Source of the DNA: a virus
IMG/VR virus record: IMGVR_UViG_3300021960_000656
Coordinates: 1-20,657 of that record
Reading direction: 5' to 3' (one strand)
DNA length: 20,657 nucleotides
The first letter of the stretch is position 1. Each line of letters starts with the position of its first letter. The position numbers and the translations under genes are program-made. The notes below the pieces were generated by a model that saw nothing but the letters and a program-made list of their open reading frames with translations, searched no databases and was not told the DNA's origin. This document shows positions 7,651 through 15,151 of the stretch, piece by piece.

Positions 7651-9018
7651 ATGTCTGGACCAATAATCGGTAGAAGGCTCGGAAGACGACAAAACAATTC
7701 TGAAATAGGAACTGTGGAGTCCATACACTCAGCAGGAGATCCTGGTAGTAAAAGAGCGAATACATACGATAATGCGTATGCAAGAAATTATGGTATTCGT
7801 ACTATGAATCAGGTGACTAATGGCATTTTTAATTCTACTTATAGAGATTTAGCTTCAGGCGGCGGCGGAGGTACAGCTAACCATCAAGTTTTTCCTAACA
7901 CAGTTAGTGGTAATGCCGAAACATTTGGCGGCGGTGCTGTCAGTGAAGCTTTTGGTGCTGGCGTTAACTATTTAAGAACTTACGATTCTGGCCATTTCAA
8001 TCAAAGTAAATATCCTTATTATACTCCTTTTTTTACAGGTAATCAAATCTCTACGCAATTGCAAAGAGGTAATGCAGGTTCAGACGGATATGGTGGTGCA
8101 AATAACCAAGGTTTTAGAGACTCAACATCACGAGCTGCTCAATGGAAATTTAGACAAGTAATTAATGTTGCTTACACAGGTGGTGGTTATAAAGACGGTT
8201 CACCTTGGAGACAAGTGCATAGAACAAACTCAGCTACACACCAAACTACAAATTTAGGTATTCAAATGGACCATCCAGGTTCTTATATTTCAGGTGCTTG
8301 TAGTGATACAACTTTCTTCTTATGGTCAACACCATCAGATAATTCACACTTTACACCTAGTGCAAGAACATCAGCGTTTCATATGTACACAGAAACAGCT
8401 AAAGCACACAATAGTGTGTTTGATACATATTCTGATAGAAACGACTCGGGTACATCATTCAAAGAAACCTTTTTATCATTTCACGGTGGTGGTGATAGAA
8501 CAGGTATGGAAGTATTTAATTTATGTACAGAATCTAGACAACAACAAACTGGTAGTGACATGAGAGGTGGCGCAGCTACTAACTCAGCCTTTTCTGATAA
8601 AGACCAAGGATATCATTGGGGCGATTCTAGTGGATATAAAGTTAATCACTCAACATTTTCTGTTTCTGGTACTACGCATTGGTCTGCTCACGGACAACAA
8701 AAAGGTATATCTTCAAAAATAAGATTAGGTTATTGTGGTAACGAAGGTTCTTACAATGGTGGGTACAATTTAAGAAGATGGAATTTAGTAACTGATACTA
8801 ACACAGGTACTTTTTCAAAATATCGTGCAAACTGTGGAGAAGAAAACTTTACAATGGGACAAGATTGGCAATATATGATTGGTAATTATGATGGTGGTGG
8901 TCAAAATAACGGAAGTTGGCTACAATATTATCACACAGATACAAGAACAGATGTCAGTGGTTTACAACCGACAGCAAATGCTGGACAATCTTCAGGTCAC
9001 TGTGGTTGGAGAACCTAA
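7651..9018 (+). CDS. Probable distal fibre/adhesin tip protein, 455 aa
   Basis: A soluble protein that is very rich in Gly, Asn, Ser, Thr, Tyr and His, with many Trp residues and a few Cys. It begins with a basic segment 'MSGPIIGRRLGRRQNNSEIG' and has a poly-Gly run at residues 70-74. Later segments such as 'HWGDSSGYKVNHSTFSVSGT' and 'YDGGGQNNGSWLQYYH' are unlike the Thr/Ala-rich shafts upstream. Such Gly/Asn/aromatic-rich composition is typical of receptor-binding fibre tips. The octapeptide RGGAATNS at 305-312 is shared with the preceding 119-residue protein. Ribosome-binding site: AGAGG, 8 bases upstream. It is the last fibre-type gene of the module. I do not recognise a named family. Confidence 0.6.
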   Translation: MSGPIIGRRLGRRQNNSEIGTVESIHSAGDPGSKRANTYDNAYARNYGIRTMNQVTNGIFNSTYRDLASGGGGGTANHQVFPNTVSGNAETFGGGAVSEAFGAGVNYLRTYDSGHFNQSKYPYYTPFFTGNQISTQLQRGNAGSDGYGGANNQGFRDSTSRAAQWKFRQVINVAYTGGGYKDGSPWRQVHRTNSATHQTTNLGIQMDHPGSYISGACSDTTFFLWSTPSDNSHFTPSARTSAFHMYTETAKAHNSVFDTYSDRNDSGTSFKETFLSFHGGGDRTGMEVFNLCTESRQQQTGSDMRGGAATNSAFSDKDQGYHWGDSSGYKVNHSTFSVSGTTHWSAHGQQKGISSKIRLGYCGNEGSYNGGYNLRRWNLVTDTNTGTFSKYRANCGEENFTMGQDWQYMIGNYDGGGQNNGSWLQYYHTDTRTDVSGLQPTANAGQSSGHCGWRT

Positions 9019-9043
9019 AAAAATTGATATAAATATCATTAGG
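9014..9043 (+). promoter_or_regulatory. Late promoter inside nested inverted repeats
   Basis: An exact TATAAATA lies at 9028-9035, 36 bases before the next ATG. It is enclosed by CCTAA (9014-9018) and TTAGG (9039-9043), and the promoter itself lies in GATAT-AA-ATATC (9026-9037). The outer left arm overlaps the TAA stop of the fibre-tip gene. The structure could end the upstream transcript while the promoter starts the next one; there is no T-run after it. Confidence 0.65.
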
Positions 9044-9071
9044 TTTAGTAATAATTAGATTAGGAATTAAT

Positions 9072-9920
9072 ATGGAAAATGAAATGAAAAATAATGATGG
9101 TGTTCTTTTAGAAAAAATGACAGACACCGAATTGGTTGAATTTGCTAACAATAATGTTGATAGTTCAGTTCGTAAATTTAAATTAAAACACTTTGTTGGT
9201 CAATCTCAACTCACACCCTTTCACCATTTAAAACAATTGTTTTTAGAATTAAGAGTAAGACAAGATTCTTATTTACATATTCAATGGGAAATTGAAAGAA
9301 AAACTTTAGAGGAAATGGTTGAGAAAGAAAAACTTGCCAATTCCACTAACAAAATTGAAAAACAATATATTCAAATTGATTTATTGCAGATTGTAAAAGA
9401 CAAGAAAAGACACGAAGACGCTCTTGTTGGTGCATTAAAAGAAAAAGATAGAATATTAGAATTGATTAGAGAGTTATGTGAGGGTCCTCAAGGTACTTTA
9501 CCAGACGGCACAAAATTGATGGATATTTTTGGTAATGAAGAGTTAGAAGAAGAATTAGAAAGACAACATTGGATTACTAGATTAGCTAAACAGGCAAGTA
9601 TGGAAATGTTGGCCTACGGCAAAATTGGTACTGGTAATATGGACGCTATCGCAATGATGGATCCTAAAGAAATTGGTGAGTGTTTACAGTTGGCTAGTGA
9701 TTATACAGTAAGAGTAGGCACAGGTATGGGGTTATTAACTGAAAAGTCTATAAATGACTTAAAATTAGGTTATATACCACCAGAAAACAAAAAAGCAATG
9801 CAACATATGGGTATTAGTAACGAGTTTTTGTCAGAAAATATGTTAGAAAATGATATAGATAAGAATAATGCTCTTATAAATAATAAGTATAAAGACTTAA
9901 AGGATAATTCAAATGGCTAA
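9072..9920 (+). CDS. Conserved phage protein of unknown function, helical, 282 aa
   Basis: A charged, mostly helical protein without signal peptide or membrane segments. Residues about 70-130 look like a coiled coil rich in Glu/Lys ('LEEMVEKEKLANSTNKIEKQ'), followed by 'KEKDRILELIRELCEGP', an acidic 'EELEEELERQHW' stretch, and a C-terminal region with 'YGKIGTGNMDAIAMMDPKEI'. The ribosome-binding site AGGA (9062-9065) lies 6 bases before the chosen ATG; a second in-frame Met at residue 5 is less well spaced. A late promoter is upstream, so it is probably made with virion proteins. It overlaps the next gene by 8 bases. I believe similar proteins occur in T4-like marine phages but cannot assign a role. 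Confidence 0.6.
   Translation: MENEMKNNDGVLLEKMTDTELVEFANNNVDSSVRKFKLKHFVGQSQLTPFHHLKQLFLELRVRQDSYLHIQWEIERKTLEEMVEKEKLANSTNKIEKQYIQIDLLQIVKDKKRHEDALVGALKEKDRILELIRELCEGPQGTLPDGTKLMDIFGNEELEEELERQHWITRLAKQASMEMLAYGKIGTGNMDAIAMMDPKEIGECLQLASDYTVRVGTGMGLLTEKSINDLKLGYIPPENKKAMQHMGISNEFLSENMLENDIDKNNALINNKYKDLKDNSNG
9873..9887 (+). promoter_or_regulatory. Possible late promoter within the upstream gene, in a small inverted repeat
   Basis: Exact TATAAATA (9875-9882) lies inside the end of the 282-residue gene, 30 bases before the ATG at 9913. This distance is similar to the other late promoters here. CTTAT (9873-9877) and ATAAG (9883-9887) flank a 5-base loop within the site. Because it is in coding AT-rich DNA, chance occurrence is possible. 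Confidence 0.5.
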
Positions 9921-10656
9921 AATACATGTATTAGTAAAACAACAAGACGCTTCAGGCAAAGGTTGGCTTGAGTCATATACGGGTTATGGTGCGTATGGCG
10001 TATTTTCTATCGCTGATGAATACCAGGATATGAGATTAGACTTGGATTCTATAGGCGCAGAAATTTTAACACCAGAAGAAGCTAAGTCTTCTATTTTTGC
10101 AGATTCTTATAGAGGTTACATCAAAATTAAATCAGGTAACGCTATTGAATCAGACTTTCCAGAATTAGAAATGTCTTCAGAAGCTACAAGTATAAAATAT
10201 GATATGACAGCTGATGACATTGCAAAAGGTGTAGCATTTAACAAATTAGTATTTAAAAAATACATTAGAGATAGATTTAACGATAAATCAAAAGATATCG
10301 TAAGTGCAAGATATGGTAAATTAGAACAACAATCTTTTGAACAACAGAAAAAAGAAGCTGAGGCTTGGACTGCTGACAACACAGCAAGTATACCAATGTT
10401 ATCAACTTTAGCAACTGCTAGAGGTATTACAGTATCAGATTTAGTATCAAAAATTAATACTAAGGTTGCTGCTTATAATTCTGCTGTTGCAAGTAAATTA
10501 GCTGAACAAAAAGTTTTGGAAGATGAAGTTGACGCATTAGTAACTATTGCAGATTGCCACGCTTGGAGACATAGAAAATTGGGTATTACAGCAAGTACAA
10601 TTCAATTAGAAGAAGACGCTACATTAGGCGCTCCAGCTACAAAAATTATATTTTAG
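9913..10656 (+). CDS. Phage structural/fibre-accessory protein with DUF4376-like C-terminus
   Basis: A 247-residue soluble protein. The N-terminal half is mixed ('GWLESYTGYGAYGVFSIADE'). Residues about 137-215 form a helical segment: 'FEQQKKEAEAWTADNTASIP', 'LSTLATARGITVSDLVSKIN', 'KVAAYNSAVASKLAEQKVLE'. This matches the DUF4376-type pattern common at the ends of phage tail-fibre or fibre-assembly proteins ('QE..A..Y.AD.......L..LA.ARG....L...I..K...Y......L.G....L'). The ribosome-binding site AAGGA lies about 9 bases before the ATG, and the gene overlaps the upstream one by 8 bases. It is the last gene before the metabolic operon. A role in fibre assembly is suggested by the domain and context but not shown. 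Confidence 0.65.
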   Translation: MAKIHVLVKQQDASGKGWLESYTGYGAYGVFSIADEYQDMRLDLDSIGAEILTPEEAKSSIFADSYRGYIKIKSGNAIESDFPELEMSSEATSIKYDMTADDIAKGVAFNKLVFKKYIRDRFNDKSKDIVSARYGKLEQQSFEQQKKEAEAWTADNTASIPMLSTLATARGITVSDLVSKINTKVAAYNSAVASKLAEQKVLEDEVDALVTIADCHAWRHRKLGITASTIQLEEDATLGAPATKIIF

Positions 10657-10658
10657 TT

Positions 10659-10676
10659 AGTTTCTTTTTAGAAACT
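10659..10676 (+). terminator. Possible weak stem-loop terminator
   Basis: AGTTTCT-TTTT-AGAAACT forms a perfect 7-bp stem with a 4-base loop, 3 bases after the preceding stop codon. The stem is AT-rich and is not followed by a T-run, so termination is uncertain. It marks the boundary between the virion module and the metabolic operon, and no late promoter follows it. Confidence 0.35.
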
Positions 10677-10695
10677 TACAACTTGGTTTTATATT

Positions 10696-12378
10696 ATGTT
10701 TAGTGTACCTTTAAACCCCAAATTATCGCCGGATCAATTTGACTATTTTTTAAATTTTCTTAAAAAATATAAACATCTAATTTATGATGTTTATTTTACT
10801 AGTAGAATACCTCCATTCACACAAGACGCAATGGGAGATGTATTCAATGAAAATCAGTTTGATTTAATAAGTGAAAATGCCTTGATTATATCAAAGGCAA
10901 CAGGCATTCCTTTATCTGCTACTTTCAATAATATTGAAGTACCGCCCACAGATGAAAATTTAGACACATTTATAAAACATTTTAAAAAACTATATGACGC
11001 TGGCGTTAAGATAGTTACTATTCCACACACACTATGGATGTTAACAGGCCGTTTTCAAAAGGCATATCCAGATGTGGTGGTGAAAAATACCATATTAAGA
11101 AATACGCAAAGAGCTAATGAAGTTATTAAATGTGTAGAAGCAGGTTTTCATTACATAAACTTTGATAGAGATTTGATGAGAGATGAAGATACTTTAAAGC
11201 GTATGCAAGACGCCAAAAAGTATTGTAAAGATAAACTAGGTGTAGATGTTAAGTTTAGTTTATTAGCAAATGAAGGCTGTTTTGGAAACTGTCCTGTACA
11301 AGACGAACACTTTTTATATAACAATACAAGAAGTAAAGGCAATCAACCTACTTACTTTCAAACTAACATAAGTTATTTTTCTTGCCCTAAATGGGAAGAA
11401 CAAGACCCAGCATATCATTGGCGTATCGCAAACTTTCCTCCATTCCGAGATGAATGGGATAGATTGTTAGGTTATATTGATGTGGTAAAAATGCATGGTA
11501 GAGAAAGTGTTTCTCGTTTATTTGAAACTATGAAAATCATAGAAAAGTTTGATAGAGGTGATGAGATATTATACACTGATTATGAAAACTTTATACGAGA
11601 TAATAAATTTGCACAAAAAAGAATTGATGTATGGAAAACAACCATAAGAAACTGTAAATTTGATTGTTGGGATTGTAACATATGTGATAAGATTGTAGAA
11701 AAGAATAACAGTGTAAATCTAATTGATACTGTTAAAAATGCATTAATCAAGTCTAAAAAAGAAGAATCTAAATTGAGTAAGGCAACACTTGATATACCTG
11801 GTCTTACATCACACAAAGTAAAACACTTCATTAATAATATATGCGAGTTACCTGATTGTAAATATTTGGAAGTAGGTGTTTATCAAGGGGCTATGTTTAC
11901 CTCTGCTTTAGAGGGCAATGATTTAGTTGCAAGTGCTGTAGATAATTGGTCAGATACACATAATGTGCCAATGAGAGATATTGATATACACGCTGAAAAA
12001 GAAGATACTAAACAAGTATTCTTAAAAAATATTAGACCATATGTTAGTGGTAAATCTATTACTATCTTAGACACGGAAGATTCTTTGAGTAAAATGCCTG
12101 TTAAAGCAAATGTTGTACTCTATGATGGCGAACATACCGAGGAAGCTCATTATTCCTTCTTAACTAAATATAATAGTAAAATAGATAATACTTTCTGTTT
12201 AATTATTGATGATTGGAATTGGTTACAAGTAAGACAAGGTACAGAAAAGTCAATAGAAGATTTAGGTTATAAAGTATTATTTAAAGAAGAAATATTTACA
12301 AAGGGTGAAGACCCTACTGATTATTGGAATGGGTTAGGAATTTTTGTAATTGATAAAGGTGTTTTGAATAGAATATGA
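10696..12378 (+). CDS. Two-domain protein: U32-like Cys-rich (Fe-S?) barrel fused to class I methyltransferase
   Basis: Residues 1-340 resemble the peptidase-U32/UbiU-UbiV superfamily TIM-barrel: 'VVVKNTILRNTQRANEVIKC', 'GFHYINFDRDLMRDEDTLKR', then 'SLLANEGCFGNCPVQDEHFL', a pattern like 'L.NEGC...CP.R..H' of U32-like proteins. Cysteines C195, C199, C230, C320, C324, C327 and C330 could hold an Fe-S cluster. Residues 365-560 look like a SAM methyltransferase of the Methyltransf_24 type: 'YLEVGVYQGAMFTSAL' (390-405, glycine motif I), 'AVDNW' (414-418), 'VVLYDGEHTEEAHYSF' (473-488) and 'LIIDDWNW' (502-509). Together they would pair a possible oxidative or Fe-S step with methyl transfer on an unknown substrate. 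There is no clear ribosome-binding site. It is the first gene of the operon and its TGA overlaps the next ATG. The methyltransferase half is fairly sure; the U32 half less so. Confidence 0.65.
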   Translation: MFSVPLNPKLSPDQFDYFLNFLKKYKHLIYDVYFTSRIPPFTQDAMGDVFNENQFDLISENALIISKATGIPLSATFNNIEVPPTDENLDTFIKHFKKLYDAGVKIVTIPHTLWMLTGRFQKAYPDVVVKNTILRNTQRANEVIKCVEAGFHYINFDRDLMRDEDTLKRMQDAKKYCKDKLGVDVKFSLLANEGCFGNCPVQDEHFLYNNTRSKGNQPTYFQTNISYFSCPKWEEQDPAYHWRIANFPPFRDEWDRLLGYIDVVKMHGRESVSRLFETMKIIEKFDRGDEILYTDYENFIRDNKFAQKRIDVWKTTIRNCKFDCWDCNICDKIVEKNNSVNLIDTVKNALIKSKKEESKLSKATLDIPGLTSHKVKHFINNICELPDCKYLEVGVYQGAMFTSALEGNDLVASAVDNWSDTHNVPMRDIDIHAEKEDTKQVFLKNIRPYVSGKSITILDTEDSLSKMPVKANVVLYDGEHTEEAHYSFLTKYNSKIDNTFCLIIDDWNWLQVRQGTEKSIEDLGYKVLFKEEIFTKGEDPTDYWNGLGIFVIDKGVLNRI

Positions 12379-13115
12379 AGACTATACAATTTTTTAGTAC
12401 AGTACCAGGAGTTGCAGAAGCATTTCCTATTGTTGAAGCAAAAAACTATAAACCTGAATGGACAAAATCAGCCATAAAAGATTTAGTTGATAAAAAAGGT
12501 AAAGTTACTAATAATGATACTGGTCGTTTTACTCATTTAGCATATTGTCCTGGTATATTTGACTTATTTAAAACAGGTTATATTGTGCCTATGTGGTATG
12601 ATATTAATATAAAAACTGAAAAAGATAAACCAGGATTTTCTTGGACGGTGGCAGATAAGGCCTTTAGTTCTTTAAGTGATATGAAGTTTATAGATACGCA
12701 TAATGATAGAATAACAAATTTTATACCTAAAAGAAAAGGTACAATAGATAATATAGTAAAAATTAATACACCTTGGAATGTAATTGTTCCTGATGGTTTA
12801 AAACTTTTGTGTTTACCTATAAGTTATCCTGATAATTTTGATTATGAATCAACAACTGGCATATTAGACCCTAGTCATTCAAGTGAGATAAATATACAAA
12901 TGAATTGGAATGTTGAGAATGGTGAAAGATTGATTAAAGCAGGCACACCTTTAATGCACATTATTCCTTTGTCTGAGGAAATGTTTAACCTAGAAGTTAG
13001 AACAGCTAACGAAAAAGATTTACAGTGGGTTAATATTTTAAAATATACAAAAACATTTTCTTTTTCAACAACAAGACAATTGGTGCAGAAATTATATAAG
13101 AGGTTTTTTAAATGA
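12375..13115 (+). CDS. Conserved protein of unknown function (DUF6065-like?)
   Basis: A 246-residue soluble protein overlapping the previous gene (ATGA) and the next one (ATGA), so it is translationally coupled on both sides. Notable segments are 'HLAYCPGIFDLFKTGYIVPM', 'INTPWNVIVPDGLKLLCLPI', 'TGILDP' and 'NIQMNWNVENGERLIKAGTP' followed by 'LMHIIPLSEE'. This is a beta-rich pattern I associate with an uncharacterised family seen in phages and bacteria (possibly DUF6065), often beside Fe(II)/2-oxoglutarate oxygenase genes. No metal-binding triad can be read with confidence. The call of family is tentative and the function unknown; membership in the same pathway as its neighbours is inferred from the overlaps. 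Confidence 0.5.
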   Translation: MKTIQFFSTVPGVAEAFPIVEAKNYKPEWTKSAIKDLVDKKGKVTNNDTGRFTHLAYCPGIFDLFKTGYIVPMWYDINIKTEKDKPGFSWTVADKAFSSLSDMKFIDTHNDRITNFIPKRKGTIDNIVKINTPWNVIVPDGLKLLCLPISYPDNFDYESTTGILDPSHSSEINIQMNWNVENGERLIKAGTPLMHIIPLSEEMFNLEVRTANEKDLQWVNILKYTKTFSFSTTRQLVQKLYKRFFK

Positions 13116-13720
13116 TACAAGCTGTTTTTGCAACTCCTGTTTATAAATCTGATAACTTGTACAGTCTAACAAAAGAACAATTAGATTATTTAAGCAAATT
13201 ACAAACAATTAAAAATAAAGGTGGTAATTACTTAACTACAAGAAAAGATATAATGGATGATGAGTCTATGAAAGACTTTAAACATTGGTGTTTACTTAAT
13301 GTCACAGCATTTGCTAAATCATTAGGTGCTAGTGATAAAACAAGTTTTTACATAACACAATCTTGGATGAATAAAAATCCACCACATTCATATCATCATA
13401 CACATATGCACCCTAATAGTATTTTTAGTTGTATCTATTATGTAGAAGGTGATACATGCCCTACATATTTTTACAGATATGATGATAGAACATCATTTGG
13501 TAATTTTGCTTTTTATGATGGCGATAAAGGTAGTAATGTTTATACGGCTACAAAAGTAGGTGTGTTAAATGAACCTGGCCGATTGGTTATATTTCCGTCA
13601 TCAATGGTACATGATGTTGATAAGAATGAAGGCACGAAAGAAAGAATTACAGTATCGTTTAATACATTTGTAAGAGGAGAAATGGGTGATCCTGAAAATA
13701 GTAATCACCTAATTATTTAA
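13112..13720 (+). CDS. Putative Fe(II)/2-oxoglutarate oxygenase, type A (TIGR02466-like)
   Basis: This 202-residue protein has the hallmarks of the TIGR02466 family of putative 2OG-Fe(II) oxygenases: start 'MIQAVFATPVYKSDNL', core 'SWMNKNPPHSYHHTHMHPNS' (84-103) followed by 'IFSCIYYVEGDT', and 'PGRLVIFPSSMVHDVDKNEG' (155-174) then 'KERITVSFNTFVRG'. Candidate iron ligands are H98/H100 in the first motif and H167 in the second; R178 would bind 2-oxoglutarate. The family is known for the double-stranded beta-helix fold; substrates are mostly unknown. It overlaps the previous gene (ATGA) and is followed after 1 base by the next. It pairs in family with the product at 14560. Confidence 0.75.
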   Translation: MIQAVFATPVYKSDNLYSLTKEQLDYLSKLQTIKNKGGNYLTTRKDIMDDESMKDFKHWCLLNVTAFAKSLGASDKTSFYITQSWMNKNPPHSYHHTHMHPNSIFSCIYYVEGDTCPTYFYRYDDRTSFGNFAFYDGDKGSNVYTATKVGVLNEPGRLVIFPSSMVHDVDKNEGTKERITVSFNTFVRGEMGDPENSNHLII

Positions 13721-13721
13721 T

Positions 13722-14054
13722 ATGGCAGATAGATTTAGAGAAAGTAACGGTATACCTCATGTAATTAGATTGGATGGTAATGCTCAATGGGAAATTACTA
13801 ACGAGTTTAAAAGAGATGGTGGTAAAAGATATTGTCATATTACAAAATCTCCTTTTAAGTATGAATATTATTTTTACTTTTCTAATAGAAGAAGTGTTTT
13901 TGATTGGTTGATGGATGTAAAAGGACCAAAGATGCCTAGATGGTTACTTCCTGATGAAGTATACCAAGAAGTTAAATTTAAAACATTAAGTTATAAACAA
14001 GACTCATACGGCAAAAGATTGTATGTGAGAAGTCCTGATAACTATGACAAATAA
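13722..14054 (+). CDS. Small protein of unknown function, 110 aa
   Basis: A basic, aromatic-rich soluble protein with 'SPFKYEYYFYFSNRRSVFDW' and 'GPKMPRWLLPDEVYQEVKFK' as its most striking parts. There is no signal peptide, membrane segment or recognised motif. The start follows the upstream TAA by one base (TAATATG) without a Shine-Dalgarno site, and the end overlaps the next oxygenase gene by 11 bases. It is therefore locked into translation between two oxygenases. It could be an accessory or substrate-binding partner, but nothing in the sequence shows that. Confidence 0.5.
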   Translation: MADRFRESNGIPHVIRLDGNAQWEITNEFKRDGGKRYCHITKSPFKYEYYFYFSNRRSVFDWLMDVKGPKMPRWLLPDEVYQEVKFKTLSYKQDSYGKRLYVRSPDNYDK

Positions 14055-14544
14055 AAACTATACTATAATAGATGATTTTCTTCCTGAAGACGATTATAAA
14101 AAAATTTATGAGGTCATAACTGATACAGGTTTTGATTGGCACCTTACAGACAAAATAACCTTAGAACAAGAAGATAAAGATATTTTCTTTTATCTTTGTC
14201 ATGTGTTTTATAATCAAACTTCTTTATATCAAAGCAGTTTTTTTGAATTAATATTTCCATTATTAAAAAAGATAGACCCTAAAGCTTTAATGAGAGCAAA
14301 AGCAAATCTTTATTTAAACCAAGGACTAGGTGTAAAAGAACATGCTAGTCATACAGACTATCCCTTTACACACAAGGGTGCCTTATACAGCCTAAATACT
14401 TGTGATGGTTATACAAAGATAGGTGAAGAAAAAATACCTAGTGTGGCAAATAGAATAGTATTTTTTGATCCGTCTGAACATCATTGTAGTACATCTTGTT
14501 CAGACACCAAAACAAGAATGAATATTAATATTAATTATTTTTAG
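14044..14544 (+). CDS. Putative Fe(II)/2-oxoglutarate oxygenase, type B (prolyl-hydroxylase-like)
   Basis: This 166-residue protein begins 'NYTIIDDFLPEDDYKKIYEV', the usual opening of 2OG-Fe(II) oxygenases of the prolyl-4-hydroxylase type. Residues 99-106 contain H103-T-D105, the HxD iron motif, followed by 'GALYSLNTCDGYTKIG'. The distal histidine is H146 or H147 in 'FFDPSEHHCSTS', and R158 is placed to bind 2-oxoglutarate in 'RMNININYF'. All key residues of the family are present. It is closely related to the product at 15152 (both have 'SVANRIV.FD' and 'CDGYTK'), so it arose by local duplication. It overlaps the upstream small gene by 11 bases. The substrate is unknown. Confidence 0.8.
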   Translation: MTNKNYTIIDDFLPEDDYKKIYEVITDTGFDWHLTDKITLEQEDKDIFFYLCHVFYNQTSLYQSSFFELIFPLLKKIDPKALMRAKANLYLNQGLGVKEHASHTDYPFTHKGALYSLNTCDGYTKIGEEKIPSVANRIVFFDPSEHHCSTSCSDTKTRMNININYF

Positions 14545-14559
14545 ATTGAGAGATTTATT

Positions 14560-15150
14560 ATGCATAAAGAAAAATTATTAAACTTATTTCCTACACCCTT
14601 AATTCTAATGGAAAATGTCTTTACAGACCAATTAGATTTTTTAGAAGGTTATTTAAAAGAAGAATTAGAAAAAACAGGTCATAAAAGAACACCTACCCAA
14701 AATGTAGATTCAACATTTCATTTAGACACTAATCTATTTGAGAAAGAAGCTATAAAACCTATATCTGATTTCATCTATCAAAAAGCTGTAAACTTCTTAA
14801 CTCACTTACAATATAGTGATTCGTATATTAACAAGTGTAAATATAATGAGATGTGGTTTAATATTAGTGATGAAAATGATTTCTTATTCCCTCATCATCA
14901 CGGATTTTGTTTAGTGTCAGGTGTATTTTATATAAAAGCACCAGAGAAATCAACTATAACTTTTTATGACCCCTCATATTTTTATCCTAATCATATAGAA
15001 GTTAAAACACCAAATTTATACAATCAAAAAGATGTAAATTTAGATTGTAAGGCAGGCAACTTATTAATGTTTAGAGGTGATACTTTACACGGAAATACAT
15101 TACAACCAAAAGGTGAGAAAATTGCTATTTCTTTTAATTTAGGATTATAG
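14560..15150 (+). CDS. Putative Fe(II)/2-oxoglutarate oxygenase, type A' (TIGR02466-like)
   Basis: A 196-residue member of the same family as the product at 13112: 'LLNLFPTPLILMENVF' at the start, 'EMWFNISDENDFLFPHHHGF' (97-116), then 'LVSGVFYIKAPE', and 'AGNLLMFRGDTLHGNTLQPK' (165-184), then 'GEKIAISFNLGL'. Candidate iron ligands are among H112-H114, with H177 as the distal one. The position usually held by a 2-oxoglutarate-binding Arg ('RI.ISFN') is Lys (K187), which may alter cosubstrate binding or may be tolerated. It lies 15 bases after the type-B gene and 1 base before its second copy, completing an A-B-A'-B' order. The substrate is unknown. Confidence 0.75.
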   Translation: MHKEKLLNLFPTPLILMENVFTDQLDFLEGYLKEELEKTGHKRTPTQNVDSTFHLDTNLFEKEAIKPISDFIYQKAVNFLTHLQYSDSYINKCKYNEMWFNISDENDFLFPHHHGFCLVSGVFYIKAPEKSTITFYDPSYFYPNHIEVKTPNLYNQKDVNLDCKAGNLLMFRGDTLHGNTLQPKGEKIAISFNLGL

Positions 15151-15151
15151 T

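Noticed and set aside
8294-8563. Plus-strand 89-codon frame inside the fibre-tip gene
   Set aside because: It is an out-of-frame shadow of the 455-residue gene, with no ribosome-binding site and an unconvincing His/Gln/Leu-rich translation.
11653-11685. C-x3-C-x2-C at residues 320-327 read as a radical-SAM cluster motif
   Set aside because: The motif lies at the end of the N-terminal domain, with a fourth Cys two residues later and only about 35 residues before the methyltransferase. Radical-SAM motifs normally open the barrel. A structural or auxiliary Fe-S (or zinc) site is more likely.
12884-12891. GATAAATA inside the gene at 12375 as a late promoter
   Set aside because: It has one mismatch and sits in coding sequence over 200 bases from the next start; such matches are expected by chance in AT-rich DNA.
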